Counted from the stretch's first letter, positions 27,153-36,313 are shown. The stretch is 64,000 nucleotides of DNA from Caldiserica bacterium UBA4770 (GCA_002403335.1 DHHO01000008.1:99781-163780); one strand, 5' to 3'. Translations and numbers: made by a program. The notes: generated by a model not told the origin, from the letters alone.

Positions 27153-27650
27153 TTGGACTATATAACAGTTCTTGGTATTGACCCTGGCATTGCAATTACA
27201 GGGTTTGGTGTGGTCAGAAAGAACAAAGAAAAGGTAGAAGCAGTTGATTTTGGAGTAATAAGAACATTACCCTCTCTTTCTTTATCTGAAAGACTTGTAA
27301 AACTTCACGTCGAGCTCTCCGGTATTTTCAGAAGAAATAGTGTTGACCACGTTGCTATAGAAAAGATCTTCTTTAACGAAAACCTCAAAAGCGTAGTAAA
27401 TGTAAGCGAAGCCTTAGGAATTGCTCTTTTAACAGCTGGAGAATTTGAAAAAAAGGCCTTTGAATATACTCCCCTGGAAGCAAAGAAAGCTATCTTTGGT
27501 GCAGGTAGAGCAACAAAAGAGGACATTACAAAGTCAATTATGATAATTCTTGAACTTGATGTTAGGCCTGAGCCAGATGATGCAGCAGATGCACTTGCTG
27601 TAGCGCTTTGTCATATTTATTCCCTTTCTTACCTGGAGATGACAGGGTGA
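27153..27650 (+). CDS. ruvC: Holliday junction resolvase RuvC
   Basis: A 165-residue crossover junction endonuclease that cuts Holliday junctions with RuvAB. Acidic active-site residues appear as Asp10 in LGIDPG, Glu in VAIEKIFF near residue 70, and the Asp pair in DDAADALAVALCH near 142. The start codon is TTG, one base after the yebC stop; the first Met in frame would remove the catalytic Asp. The stop TGA shares bases with the ruvA GTG start. Confidence 0.95.
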   Translation: MDYITVLGIDPGIAITGFGVVRKNKEKVEAVDFGVIRTLPSLSLSERLVKLHVELSGIFRRNSVDHVAIEKIFFNENLKSVVNVSEALGIALLTAGEFEKKAFEYTPLEAKKAIFGAGRATKEDITKSIMIILELDVRPEPDDAADALAVALCHIYSLSYLEMTG

Positions 27651-28207
27651 TTTTTATTATTGAGGGTAAGATTAAGGAGATTTATGAAAACTCGGTCATT
27701 GTGATGACCGAAGGTATTGGTTTTGACATACAATTCCCACGGCCTGAACTACTCAAAAGAGGAGAGACTTATACATTTTATATCCACGAGCAATGGAAAG
27801 AGGACGGTGTCACCCTTTATGGTTTCACTGACAAAAGAGATAGAGATCTATTTGAATTAATGATTAAGAAGGTTAGCGGCATTGGAGCTAAAACTGCACT
27901 TACCATACTAAAAAATCTTGATAGAGATACTGTTACTTCTACAATTAGAAAAGGAGACTTTCTACTATTTTCAAAGATCCCTGGAATTGGGGAAAAGACT
28001 GCAAAAAGAATTGTTATGGAGCTAGGAGGAGTTATAAATACAGATGCATCAGAATTATCAGGAGGAAATTTGAAAATTGCTAAGGATGCATTAACTTCTC
28101 TTGGCTACGAACGCAATGATATTGATACAGTACTTCATAGCATAGATCCTGAAATGCCAGTTGAAGAAATTGTTAAAGAAGTTATAAAGAAACTCAGCAA
28201 TGGTTAA
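27647..28207 (+). CDS. ruvA: Holliday junction branch migration protein RuvA
   Basis: A 186-residue protein that binds four-way junctions and loads RuvB. N-terminal OB fold (IEGKIKEIYENSVIVMTEGIGF), two helix-hairpin-helix motifs (KVSGIGAKTA and KIPGIGEKTAKRI) and the C-terminal RuvB-binding domain are present. I place the start at GTG 27647, which overlaps the ruvC TGA and has GGAG 8 bases upstream. An ATG 39 bases earlier would add 13 residues not found in the family. Confidence 0.93.
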   Translation: MIFIIEGKIKEIYENSVIVMTEGIGFDIQFPRPELLKRGETYTFYIHEQWKEDGVTLYGFTDKRDRDLFELMIKKVSGIGAKTALTILKNLDRDTVTSTIRKGDFLLFSKIPGIGEKTAKRIVMELGGVINTDASELSGGNLKIAKDALTSLGYERNDIDTVLHSIDPEMPVEEIVKEVIKKLSNG

Positions 28208-29183
28208 AAGTTTAAGACCGAGAACCCTTGAGGAGTTCATCGGCCAAGAGACTATTAAGCAGAGCCTTAAGGTCTTTATTGATTCAGCCAAAGCAAGGGG
28301 GGAACCGCTTGATCACACTCTTTTCTATGGCCCTGCGGGACTTGGTAAAACAACGCTTGCAAAGATTATCTCTCAGGAGCTAAATGTTTCTCTCAAACAT
28401 ACAACAGGCCCATCAATTGAAAAGGTGGCTGATCTTGCATCAATTCTTATAAATCTCTCAAACGGCGACATCCTTTTCATCGATGAAATCCACAGGCTTT
28501 CTAAGGCAATTGAAGAAGTACTTTATGCCGCCATGGAGGACTTTAAGCTTCCCATAGTGGCAGGTTCTGGAAAAAGCACGCACACAATTGTAATAAACCT
28601 TAATCAGTTCACTCTCATTGGTGCGACAACAAGGTTTGGATTACTTTCTCCGCCTTTGAGAGATAGGTTTGGGATTATATACCACCTTGAGCCATACGCA
28701 CCCTCCGAACTTGGCCAGATCGTCCTGAGAACTGCTTCGATTTTTAATATAAAGGTAAATGAAAGGGCAGCGGAACTTATTGGTTTGCGAGCAAGAGGTA
28801 TTCCAAGAGTTGCTATACAACTCCTTAAAAGGGTTAGAGATTTTGCTTCTGCAGAGGGAATAAGTGTTATTAATGCGGAAATCGTGTTAAGCACATTCGA
28901 TCAATTACACATTGATGACTATGGACTGAATGATCTTGATAGGAAATATCTCAAGACAATTGTGGAGAGATTTAATGGTGGCCCAGTCGGCATAGAAACG
29001 CTTTCAACGGCATTAGGGGAAGACAAAGGCACCATAGAAGATATTGTTGAGCCTTACCTTCTCAAGGTTGATTTTATCCTGAGAACACCAAAGGGACGTG
29101 TTCTTACAAAAAAGGCGCTTGACTACCTTTTTTCCAAACGAATCATTCCCGAAGACAAAAGGAATTTCAATACTCTTTTCTAA
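28200..29183 (+). CDS. ruvB: Holliday junction branch migration ATPase RuvB
   Basis: A 327-residue AAA+ motor that drives branch migration with RuvA. It begins directly with SLRPRTLEEFIGQE and lacks part of the variable N-terminal tail of E. coli RuvB. Walker A GPAGLGKTT is at residues 44-52, Walker B LFIDEIHR near 96, and sensor 1 GATTRFGLLSPPLRDRFG near 140. A C-terminal winged helix follows. It overlaps ruvA by 8 bases and completes the yebC-ruvCAB set. Confidence 0.97.
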   Translation: MVKSLRPRTLEEFIGQETIKQSLKVFIDSAKARGEPLDHTLFYGPAGLGKTTLAKIISQELNVSLKHTTGPSIEKVADLASILINLSNGDILFIDEIHRLSKAIEEVLYAAMEDFKLPIVAGSGKSTHTIVINLNQFTLIGATTRFGLLSPPLRDRFGIIYHLEPYAPSELGQIVLRTASIFNIKVNERAAELIGLRARGIPRVAIQLLKRVRDFASAEGISVINAEIVLSTFDQLHIDDYGLNDLDRKYLKTIVERFNGGPVGIETLSTALGEDKGTIEDIVEPYLLKVDFILRTPKGRVLTKKALDYLFSKRIIPEDKRNFNTLF

Positions 29184-29198
29184 ATAATATTATTCATA

Positions 29199-29213
29199 TA
29201 TAATATTGCTGAT
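29199..29213 (+). promoter_or_regulatory. -10 box of glgC, probably leaderless
   Basis: A perfect TATAAT (29199-29204) lies 9 bases before the glgC ATG at 29214. There is no Shine-Dalgarno sequence in TATTGCTGAT. A start site at about 29211 would leave a leader of roughly 3 bases. The -35 hexamer is weak. Confidence 0.5.
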
Positions 29214-30476
29214 ATGAGCCGACAGCTTCTTGACGAAGTATTTACTTTTTTGCTCGCAGGAGGAAAAGGGGAAAGACTTTATCCATTAACCATGGAAAGA
29301 GCAAAGCCCGCGGTTCCTTTCGGGGGCAAGTTCAGAATTATCGATTTCGCTCTTAGTAACTGTATCAATTCTGGTATAAGAAAGGTTGCAGTCGCTACTC
29401 AATATAAATCTTCTTCTTTGAGCAGACACCTCGCACTTGGATGGAGCTTTCTAAATAGTAGGCTGGGAGAGTATATTGTAGAGCTTCCTCCTCAGCAGAG
29501 GTATGGAGAAAAGTGGTACACAGGTACAGCAGACGCAGTTTATCAGAATCTATACTATATTAGTAGCGAGAATATAAAATATGTATTTATTCTCTCTGGT
29601 GACCATATCTACAAGATGGATTACAAAGATATGCTTGCATTTCATATAAGTAAGGAAGCAGATATAACAATTGGTACAGTAATAATCCAGAAAGACATGG
29701 CATCAAACTTCGGTATCATGCAGGTTGACGGCGAAAACAAAATTATTGGGTTCAGGGAAAAACCAAGGGATCCCCCAACTCTCCCAGAAGATGCTGACTT
29801 ATGTTTAGCGTCTATGGGAATTTATATATTTAATAAAGATGTTCTTACCAGCCTCCTTGAGCATGATGAAAATGTGGAGCTCTCATCTCATGATTTCGGA
29901 AAGGATGTAATTCCTTATGCAATTCGCTCAAACCTGAATGTATTTGCATTTAGGTTTTTTGATAAGGATGGCAAGCAAGGTTATTGGCAGGATGTTGGAA
30001 CAATAAATGCCTTCTATGAAGCGAATATGGATCTTCTGAGCAATAATCCAAAAATCGACATATACGATAGGAGCTGGCCAATTTTTACTCATGACCGAGA
30101 ATACCCTCCAGTGAAAATTACGTTTAGCGAAGTTAATGGTGTAAAAGTGAACTCCAGCATCGAGGATTCAATTATTTCTGACGGATCTTTACTTTATGGA
30201 GCAAAGATCCTTCACTCCGTTATCTTTTACGATGTAAAGGTGGGGCCTCTTACAACTATCGAAGATTCAATTATATTTGGAGAAGTCGAAATCGGGAAGA
30301 ATGTAAAAATAAAAAGGGCTATTGTTGATAAATTTGTAAGAATACCTGATAATGTAAGTATTGGTTACGATGACGAATTAGATCAAAAGTACTTCTATGT
30401 AACACCATCAAAAATTGTAGTTTTACATAGAGGTTTTGCTTTTCCTAAAAGTCTTATTACAGGGAGGTCAGGGTGA
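29214..30476 (+). CDS. glgC: Glucose-1-phosphate adenylyltransferase
   Basis: A 420-residue ADP-glucose pyrophosphorylase, the first committed step of glycogen synthesis. The nucleotide-binding signature LLAGGKGERLYPLT is near residue 13-26, with FALSNCINSGI near 47 and YWQDVGTINAFYEANMDLL near 262. A left-handed beta-helix ends the protein. It heads a glycogen block with a DUF4912 protein and a GH57 branching enzyme; glycogen synthase glgA is not in the window. There is no ribosome binding site, only a -10 box close by. Confidence 0.95.
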   Translation: MSRQLLDEVFTFLLAGGKGERLYPLTMERAKPAVPFGGKFRIIDFALSNCINSGIRKVAVATQYKSSSLSRHLALGWSFLNSRLGEYIVELPPQQRYGEKWYTGTADAVYQNLYYISSENIKYVFILSGDHIYKMDYKDMLAFHISKEADITIGTVIIQKDMASNFGIMQVDGENKIIGFREKPRDPPTLPEDADLCLASMGIYIFNKDVLTSLLEHDENVELSSHDFGKDVIPYAIRSNLNVFAFRFFDKDGKQGYWQDVGTINAFYEANMDLLSNNPKIDIYDRSWPIFTHDREYPPVKITFSEVNGVKVNSSIEDSIISDGSLLYGAKILHSVIFYDVKVGPLTTIEDSIIFGEVEIGKNVKIKRAIVDKFVRIPDNVSIGYDDELDQKYFYVTPSKIVVLHRGFAFPKSLITGRSG

Positions 30477-31096
30477 ATAAAAAACTCGAATCAATGTCAA
30501 GAAAAGAGCTTCTTGTACTTGCCAGAGTGAATGACATAAAGGGTAGATCAAAAATGAAAAAGGCAGAGCTCATTGCTGCAATAAAAAAGGCAAGAAAACC
30601 TTTAAAAGAATTGAGAAAAGTAGAATCAGATTTGAAACAGGAAATATCCAAGAAGATCGAGAAGGATCATATTGAATTACTACCGCAGGAACCACGCACA
30701 GTTTTTGTTAATTGGGAAATAACAGAGAAATACTCCAAAGAAGGGGTTCTCAAAATTATTCGTCAGGAGGATGAACTTTTAAATATCCCTGTCAATCTTT
30801 CTCATGGGAAAGGATACATGAGAATTGAAGGGAGTGGTGAAATAAAAGCAGTTATTGGATATAACAGGGGAAGGAGATTTAAGGAGATTATTTCTTCCGA
30901 GGCTATTATATTGCCTTCAGGAAAGGTTTCTTCAGATAGGACACTTAAATGGGCAAATGTAGACGTTGAAAAAGGTGGTTACAAAGTAAAGAAAGAGAAG
31001 ACAAAGTCCTCCGAAGAGCTCGAGAAAGAAAGAGAAAGGCAGGAAAAGGAAGCAAAGAAGATTAAATATTTACATTTTCCGAGGCAATCTGATTGA
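30473..31096 (+). CDS. DUF4912 protein with N-terminal Rho-N/SAP-like helix pair
   Basis: A 207-residue protein. Residues 6-40 (MSRKELLVLARVNDIKGRSKMKKAELIAAI) form a Rho-N/SAP-like two-helix module that in other proteins binds nucleic acid. The DUF4912 core runs from about 70 to 165 (RTVFVNWEIT...YMRIEGSGEIKAVIGYN...). The C-terminus is a highly charged Lys/Glu tail. The GTG start overlaps the glgC stop by 4 bases, with GGAGG upstream, and its stop overlaps the TTG of the GH57 gene. Neighbouring DUF4912 and GH57 genes suggest a role in glycogen synthesis or its control; function unknown. Confidence 0.75.
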   Translation: MNKKLESMSRKELLVLARVNDIKGRSKMKKAELIAAIKKARKPLKELRKVESDLKQEISKKIEKDHIELLPQEPRTVFVNWEITEKYSKEGVLKIIRQEDELLNIPVNLSHGKGYMRIEGSGEIKAVIGYNRGRRFKEIISSEAIILPSGKVSSDRTLKWANVDVEKGGYKVKKEKTKSSEELEKERERQEKEAKKIKYLHFPRQSD

Positions 31097-32673
31097 AAAA
31101 AGGCTATCTTACTTTAATTCTACATTCTCATTTACCATTTGTTAAACACCCCGAGGAGGATTATTTTATTGAGGAAAACTGGCTTTATGAAGCCATTGTT
31201 GAGAGTTACCTTCCCCTATATCACATCTTTAATAATCTTTTAAGTGAGCATGTAAATTTTGAGATAACTATGTCCATGACTCCTCCTCTAATTACAATGC
31301 TTCAGGATTCCCTACTGATGGAAAGGTTTGATACTTATCTTAAGAACAGGATCTCATTAATTTATGATGAGCTTAGATCTTCAAGGGACGAGAAAGTAAA
31401 GGAAGTTTTATCATTCTATCTTGAAAGATTCAAATCCCTGAGAAACATATTTGTTGACGAACTGAAAGGAGATATTCTCTCCGGTTATAAAAGGTTATTC
31501 GAGAGCGGTTGTCTTGAACTTATTACATCAACAGCGACTCACGAAATACTCCCACTTGAGTTAAACGAAAAGATCAGGGAAGTGCAGGTTAAGCTTGGAG
31601 TGGAAGTATTCAAAAAGGCTTTTGACACAATGCCTTCTGGTCTATGGCTTGGGGAGTGTGCATATACTGAAGGCATAGATAAGATTCTTTCGAAAAATGA
31701 AATAAGGTTTACAATGCTTGACACTCACGGGATTCTATATGCAAATCCGACACCAGTTTTCGGTGTGAGTGCTCCTATTGTTTCTGAAAGTGGTGTTGTA
31801 TTTTTTGGAAGAGATCCCGATGCCACAAAACAGGTCTGGAGTGCTCAAGAGGGGTATCCTGGTGATTTTAGATACAGGGAATTCTACAAGGATATAGGGT
31901 ATGATATATCAACAGAAAAGGTTAAAAAATACTTACATCCCGCAGGATTCCGGTTTGACTCTGGTATCAAGATTCACAGAATCTCCGGTAAAGTCCCTCT
32001 GAATAAAAAAGAACTTTATTCAAGAAATGAAGCGCTATCAGTAGCACAGACACATGCAGGTAACTTTATGTTTAATAGAGAAAGAGAGGCTGAGTATCTT
32101 TATAGTTTAATGGGACTTCCCCCGATAATCGTGACTCCCTTCGATACAGAGCTTTTCGGGCATTGGTGGTTTGAGGGACCCGAATTTCTTGGTTCGCTCC
32201 TCGAAGACATTTCAAAATTTTCAGGAGTAATTGATACAATTACTCCATTTAACTACATTAAAAAATTTCCAAGGGTACAAATAGCAACTCCCTCTACCTC
32301 GACGTGGGGAGACGGTGGATACTTCAAGGTATGGCTCAATGATAAAACAGATTGGATATATCCTCACTTACACCTGATGGGAGCCGAAATGATAGAACTC
32401 GCAAAGAAGTATAGAAAGGCCAATCCTCTTGAAAGAAGGGCTCTAAATCAGATGGGAAGGGAACTAATGCTTGCTGAAAGTAGTGACTGGGCTTTTCTTA
32501 TCTCCGTGGGAACTGCTGTGGAGTATGCAACAATGAGGGAGAAATTCCATATAAATGCCTTTTATAATTTAAGAGAGCAACTTTTGACTCATAAGATTGA
32601 TGAAAGGCTTGTTGAAGTTCTGGAGCATAAAGACAGTATATTTCCTTTTCTTGATTATACAATTTTCAGATAA
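31093..32673 (+). CDS. GH57 1,4-alpha-glucan branching enzyme
   Basis: A 526-residue GH57 enzyme, the length of Thermus and Thermococcus GH57 branching enzymes. The opening HSHLPFVKHPEED is the family start. The nucleophile Glu lies in WLGECAY near residue 189 and the acid/base Asp in FDTELFGHWWFEGP near 350. A TSTWGDGGY loop near 400 and the helical C-terminal domain follow. It introduces alpha-1,6 branches into glucan. The start is TTG, overlapping the DUF4912 stop. Branching rather than amylase activity is inferred from the DUF1957-type C-terminus and the glgC context. Confidence 0.88.
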   Translation: MKKGYLTLILHSHLPFVKHPEEDYFIEENWLYEAIVESYLPLYHIFNNLLSEHVNFEITMSMTPPLITMLQDSLLMERFDTYLKNRISLIYDELRSSRDEKVKEVLSFYLERFKSLRNIFVDELKGDILSGYKRLFESGCLELITSTATHEILPLELNEKIREVQVKLGVEVFKKAFDTMPSGLWLGECAYTEGIDKILSKNEIRFTMLDTHGILYANPTPVFGVSAPIVSESGVVFFGRDPDATKQVWSAQEGYPGDFRYREFYKDIGYDISTEKVKKYLHPAGFRFDSGIKIHRISGKVPLNKKELYSRNEALSVAQTHAGNFMFNREREAEYLYSLMGLPPIIVTPFDTELFGHWWFEGPEFLGSLLEDISKFSGVIDTITPFNYIKKFPRVQIATPSTSTWGDGGYFKVWLNDKTDWIYPHLHLMGAEMIELAKKYRKANPLERRALNQMGRELMLAESSDWAFLISVGTAVEYATMREKFHINAFYNLREQLLTHKIDERLVEVLEHKDSIFPFLDYTIFR

Positions 32674-33239
32674 TGGAGGTTAAATTGAATAGAGAAGAAT
32701 ATTTCAAGGAATTGAAAAAAAGAGTCCATGACGAGAACTTAATAAAGCACATGCTGGCAGTGGAGGCTGTGATGAGGGCATTGGCAAAAAGATTTGGTGA
32801 GGATGAAGAAAAATGGAGTCTTACAGGATTATTACATGATATTGATTATGAGGAAACAAAAGATAATCCACAGCAACATAGTCTTATTGGGAGTGAATGG
32901 CTAAAGGAAATGGGATTGCCCGATGAAATTACTTACGCAGTTAAGGTGCATAATGAAAGGCATGGCCTCCCCAGAAATTCAATCCTCGATAAATCCCTTT
33001 ATATTGTAGATCCATTAACGGGTTTTATTACGGCAGTTGCATTGGTACGACCCGACAAAAAGCTTGCCTCTGTTGAAGTAAAGTCCATAAAAAAGAAGTT
33101 TAAGGAAAAGAGTTTTGCTGCTGGTGCGGATAGGAATCAAATCATGTTGTGCGAGACTGAATTAGGCATTCCTCTGGATGAATTTTTTGAGATCGCATTA
33201 AAGGCAATGCAGGGTATTGCCGAGCAGCTAGAATTATAA
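32673..33239 (+). CDS. HD domain phosphohydrolase (HDIG-type)
   Basis: A 188-residue single HD domain protein. Metal ligands are visible in LIKHMLAVE (His), LLHDIDYEE (His-Asp) and QQHSLIGSEWL (His), with VKVHNERHG later. The HD superfamily acts on nucleotides or other phosphate esters; the substrate here is unknown. The ATG begins on the last base of the GH57 stop. It may be an accessory gene of the glycogen block, but the link is only positional. Confidence 0.82.
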   Translation: MEVKLNREEYFKELKKRVHDENLIKHMLAVEAVMRALAKRFGEDEEKWSLTGLLHDIDYEETKDNPQQHSLIGSEWLKEMGLPDEITYAVKVHNERHGLPRNSILDKSLYIVDPLTGFITAVALVRPDKKLASVEVKSIKKKFKEKSFAAGADRNQIMLCETELGIPLDEFFEIALKAMQGIAEQLEL

Positions 33240-33242
33240 TAG

Positions 33243-33620
33243 ATGCCTCAGGAGAGTTTAAAACAGACATTGTCTGAGTATTTTTATTTTTATATGACGA
33301 GAATCATCCCTGTTGTAACAGTTGTAAATTTAATAACACTTGCAGGTCTTATAGTTTCTGTGAGTTTGAGCCTAAACAATTTTCTAAGTATTACTTTTTA
33401 TGAAGGGGGTTTTGGGCTTATACTTGCGTTTTTTTTCTACTTGCCAGGATTGAGACAGCTTAAAGTGCCGATTCCTTCACTTCTTCCTTTCTTTTTAAGA
33501 AGCAGGTTTTCTCATGATGAATACAATTGGCAAATCTCTCTTTCAAATTTATTTTCAATTACGTCTTTAACACTTCTTGCAGAGTTGTATTGTATATATG
33601 GCATATCAAGACTTTTTTGA
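33243..33620 (+). CDS. Small membrane protein of unknown function
   Basis: A 125-residue protein with a short cytoplasmic start and about three membrane segments (residues 18-40, 47-66, 100-120). It follows the HD gene after 3 bases and ends exactly at the border of the convergent uridine-kinase-like gene. No ribosome binding site is obvious; GCAGCTAG precedes it, so translation may depend on coupling. I recognise no family. Confidence 0.6.
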   Translation: MPQESLKQTLSEYFYFYMTRIIPVVTVVNLITLAGLIVSVSLSLNNFLSITFYEGGFGLILAFFFYLPGLRQLKVPIPSLLPFFLRSRFSHDEYNWQISLSNLFSITSLTLLAELYCIYGISRLF

Positions 33621-35198
33621 CTAATATCTAAAACTACTCCTTCCTATGAATTCCCTGACAATTGAAGTTGGGGGAATCTCATCTGGCATGATTGGCAAGA
33701 AATGCGAGAGGAAATTTAGCAATCTCAGAGCCTCTCCATATTCTTTTTCTCGGGAGCCAATTGCTCTGAGAGGTACCTCTGCATAAGTTCTTAATAAAGC
33801 AAGTTCATAGATAAGTGAAGAATCGAACATGACATCAGCATTTTCCTGGTATGGGAATATGTTTCTTTCCTCTGAATTGATAACAGTGGGCCACCTTCTT
33901 ATTGTTTCAGAAGCGCCGATGCCCCTGAAATGTACGTCTCTTACAATTCTTCTGATGAGTCTTGCATCCCTTGTAGGAACTCTGTTTATACTATCAATAT
34001 TGATCTGAGTAAGTACGCTAACATATACTTTGAACTTATACTTCTCGTCAACAAGGTCTGTAAGCTCTGGATTCAGTGAATGTATACCCTCAACTACCAA
34101 CACTCCATTGTAATCGAGTTTTATCCTCCTTCCTCTTTCCTGCTTACCAGTAATAAAATTATATTTCGATAGCTCGACTTCTTCCCCATTTAGAAGATGC
34201 ATGATGTGTTCTTCAAGTAGTTCATGATCAACTGCCTGAAAGGAATCGTAATCAGGTGTTCCATTTTCTGAAAGAGGAGTCCTCTCTCTATCTATAAAGT
34301 AGTTGTCAGTAGATAAGGTAAAAGGTTTCAATCCAATTACTCTCAATTGAATCTCGAGTTTCTTGGCAAAGGTTGTTTTGCCTGAAGAGCTAGGACCTGC
34401 AATAAGTACAAGCTTTGAGCGTCTCTGGCTAATCTCATTTGCTATAGAAGCGATCTTTTTCTCATGTAATGCCTCCTGAATCTTAATAATGTTTGAAATT
34501 TTTCCCGTAGTGATGCTTTTGTTCAGATCCTCAGCATTTTTGACTTCAAGGGTTTCTTCCCATTTTTTTGATTCGTTAATCGTTTCAAATAGCTTCGGAC
34601 TTTCAGGAATAGCACTCAACTCCTCAGGGTTACCCTTCCTTGGAAGCAGGATAAGAAAGCCATTTGAGAATGGTACAATATCAAATACCTTAAGGATTCC
34701 TGTTCTGTGGAGCAATGGCCCTGCAAAATATGTAAAATAACCCTCAAGTGAGTATATGGATATCGTATCTTTGGAAAGATATCTTAAAGCATTTGTGTCA
34801 TATCCCCCGCTTTCCTTTTCGAGTTTTCTTATAGCTGACTCTTTTGTCATCTGAAGCCTTTTAATCTCTTTATTAGCATTTGCGATTCTTATTGCTTCTT
34901 CTCTTAATTTTCCGATAATATCATTCCCTGCACCAGGTATTTCCCCATAGAGAGAATCTCCAACGGAATTTTTTATAAATATCTTTAAATCAGGTTCGCA
35001 CTTTTTAAGAGAGACGTAATAAAGAAACGCAAGAGTTCTTTCATATGTCCTTCTTCCTTCCCCGGTGGATACATCCAGCAACTCTATGCTGGTTGGCTCT
35101 TCAACTTCCTCCAGGAACCCCATAATCTGATTATTCACGATTGCACATGTATAAGGATAATCAATTTCACCCGTAAATTCTATCAATTTCTTGCTCAC
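33621..35198 (-). CDS. Uridine-kinase-like nucleoside kinase with N-terminal ThrRS-like domains
   Basis: A 525-residue protein. The first ~215 residues resemble the TGS/second additional domain of threonyl-tRNA synthetase; the second half is a P-loop kinase of the uridine kinase/phosphoribulokinase family, with GPSSSGKTTFAKKL near residue 268 and LSTDNYFIDRERTP near 292. DARLIRRIVRDVHFRG near 400 is the lid region. Such fusions occur in Firmicutes and thermophiles and are annotated as uridine or nucleoside kinase; the substrate has not been read from sequence here. GTG start with AGGAG upstream. Confidence 0.8.
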   Translation of the reverse strand: MSKKLIEFTGEIDYPYTCAIVNNQIMGFLEEVEEPTSIELLDVSTGEGRRTYERTLAFLYYVSLKKCEPDLKIFIKNSVGDSLYGEIPGAGNDIIGKLREEAIRIANANKEIKRLQMTKESAIRKLEKESGGYDTNALRYLSKDTISIYSLEGYFTYFAGPLLHRTGILKVFDIVPFSNGFLILLPRKGNPEELSAIPESPKLFETINESKKWEETLEVKNAEDLNKSITTGKISNIIKIQEALHEKKIASIANEISQRRSKLVLIAGPSSSGKTTFAKKLEIQLRVIGLKPFTLSTDNYFIDRERTPLSENGTPDYDSFQAVDHELLEEHIMHLLNGEEVELSKYNFITGKQERGRRIKLDYNGVLVVEGIHSLNPELTDLVDEKYKFKVYVSVLTQINIDSINRVPTRDARLIRRIVRDVHFRGIGASETIRRWPTVINSEERNIFPYQENADVMFDSSLIYELALLRTYAEVPLRAIGSREKEYGEALRLLNFLSHFLPIMPDEIPPTSIVREFIGRSSFRY

Positions 35199-35299
35199 CA
35201 GTTCTCCTGAGCTTAATTATATCGAGGCAATCCTTTCTTTCCAAAGTTAAGAAGCATAGATTCTTCATAAAGCAAACTTTTTTGCAGGGTGTGGTAATT

Positions 35300-36163
35300 C
35301 TATGTTTCATTCTTCAATGCTTCTCTTATTGTCCCATTGAGGTTAGTGAATTCTGAAATCCTTTGCACTGCTTCCTCTGTAAGTTGATTTGTGACATGTG
35401 TGTATTTCATTGTTGTATTCAGGGAAGTATGCCCCAAAAGTTCACTTATCGTAATGGGGCTTACGCCTGATTCAAGTGCAAGGGTTGCAAAGGTATGCCT
35501 AAGTTTGTGGGGAGTGATTGTTTTATTAAGCTCTGCAATCTTTCCATATTTTTTTACGAGGAGCTGTATAGCAAGAGGAGTAAACCGTTTTCCATATTTA
35601 CTAACAAAGAGATACTCGGAATTATCCTTTCTCTGAGAAAGGTATGCTTCCACAAGTCTGGCGAGCTCTTCATTGATAGGGACAAGCCTTTCTCTTTCCC
35701 CTTTTCCAAGTATTTTTACAAATCTTTCCGCAAGATTAACATTGCAAAGCTTAAGATCTACAAGTTCGCCCACCCTGACCCCTGTATAAATAATAAATGA
35801 TAAGAGTGTCAGGTCTCTTATATTCGAACTTGCGCTCTTCAAAAGCACCTTCACTTCACTCTTTGTAAGAAAGATAGGTAAAGTTTTTCCCGTTTTAGGT
35901 GGCTCGGGCAGCGTAAAACTCAATTCGTATTCTTTTTGTAAGAATTTGCCGTAACTCCTCAGGATTCTTACCTGAGTCGCCTTTGAATTCTTTTTTGTAT
36001 CAGGTTTACTGAGAATATATGCATCTGTTGATTTCTCATCAGGTATCTCAAACTTTTTTAGAAAATCGTTGATAATATAAGTATAATTTCTGATTGTTAA
36101 AGGCGAATAACCTCTTAACGCCATGTTTGTTATATATTTTTTCATAGCTTTCTCTTTATCCAT
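35300..36163 (-). CDS. Tyrosine recombinase, XerC/XerD type
   Basis: A 287-residue tyrosine recombinase with a core-binding domain (residues 1-90) and catalytic domain (95-275). All catalytic residues are visible: Arg130 (TGVRVGEL), Lys154 (GKGERERL), His219 and Arg222 (PHKLRHTFATL), His245 (LLGHTSLNTT) and the nucleophile Tyr254 (KYTHV). Size and lack of phage genes nearby fit a housekeeping Xer recombinase that resolves chromosome dimers, though an integrase remnant is possible. A perfect inverted repeat (36172-36197) overlaps its leader and touches the Shine-Dalgarno sequence. Confidence 0.88.
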   Translation of the reverse strand: MDKEKAMKKYITNMALRGYSPLTIRNYTYIINDFLKKFEIPDEKSTDAYILSKPDTKKNSKATQVRILRSYGKFLQKEYELSFTLPEPPKTGKTLPIFLTKSEVKVLLKSASSNIRDLTLLSFIIYTGVRVGELVDLKLCNVNLAERFVKILGKGERERLVPINEELARLVEAYLSQRKDNSEYLFVSKYGKRFTPLAIQLLVKKYGKIAELNKTITPHKLRHTFATLALESGVSPITISELLGHTSLNTTMKYTHVTNQLTEEAVQRISEFTNLNGTIREALKNET

Positions 36164-36171
36164 TTTTTCTC

Positions 36172-36197
36172 CTATGCAATAGTTATCTATTGCATAG
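36172..36197. promoter_or_regulatory. 11-4-11 perfect inverted repeat at the recombinase start
   Basis: CTATGCAATAG (36172-36182) and CTATTGCATAG (36187-36197) are exact reverse complements around TTAT. On the minus strand the inner end runs into TAGGAG, the recombinase Shine-Dalgarno, 9 bases before the ATG at 36163. It may be an operator for autoregulation, a recombinase binding pair, or an RNA hairpin that hides the ribosome binding site. Confidence 0.6.
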
Positions 36198-36278
36198 TAA
36201 TAAAATTTAGAAAAAATACAAAAAATTTTTATAAGTATCTCAACGGTAAAGTTGAATATAATATAGAAGAATTTGGTT

Positions 36279-36306
36279 TTGTTTTTTCATTTAAAGAGTT
36301 TATAAT
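36279..36306 (+). promoter_or_regulatory. Promoter of the rubrerythrin operon
   Basis: TTGTTT (36279-36284), a 16-base spacer and perfect TATAAT (36301-36306) lie 38 bases upstream of the rubrerythrin ATG. The likely start site near 36313 falls immediately before the PerR-like box. Confidence 0.6.
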
Positions 36307-36313
36307 AAAGAGG

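Noticed and set aside
27608..27646. Earlier ATG for ruvA
   Set aside because: It adds 13 residues not found in RuvA, whereas GTG 27647 overlaps the ruvC stop and has a ribosome binding site.
36172..36197. Interpretation of the palindrome as the chromosomal dif site
   Set aside because: The spacer is 4 rather than 6 bases and the arms are perfectly symmetric, unlike known dif sites. Kept only as a possibility within the finding.
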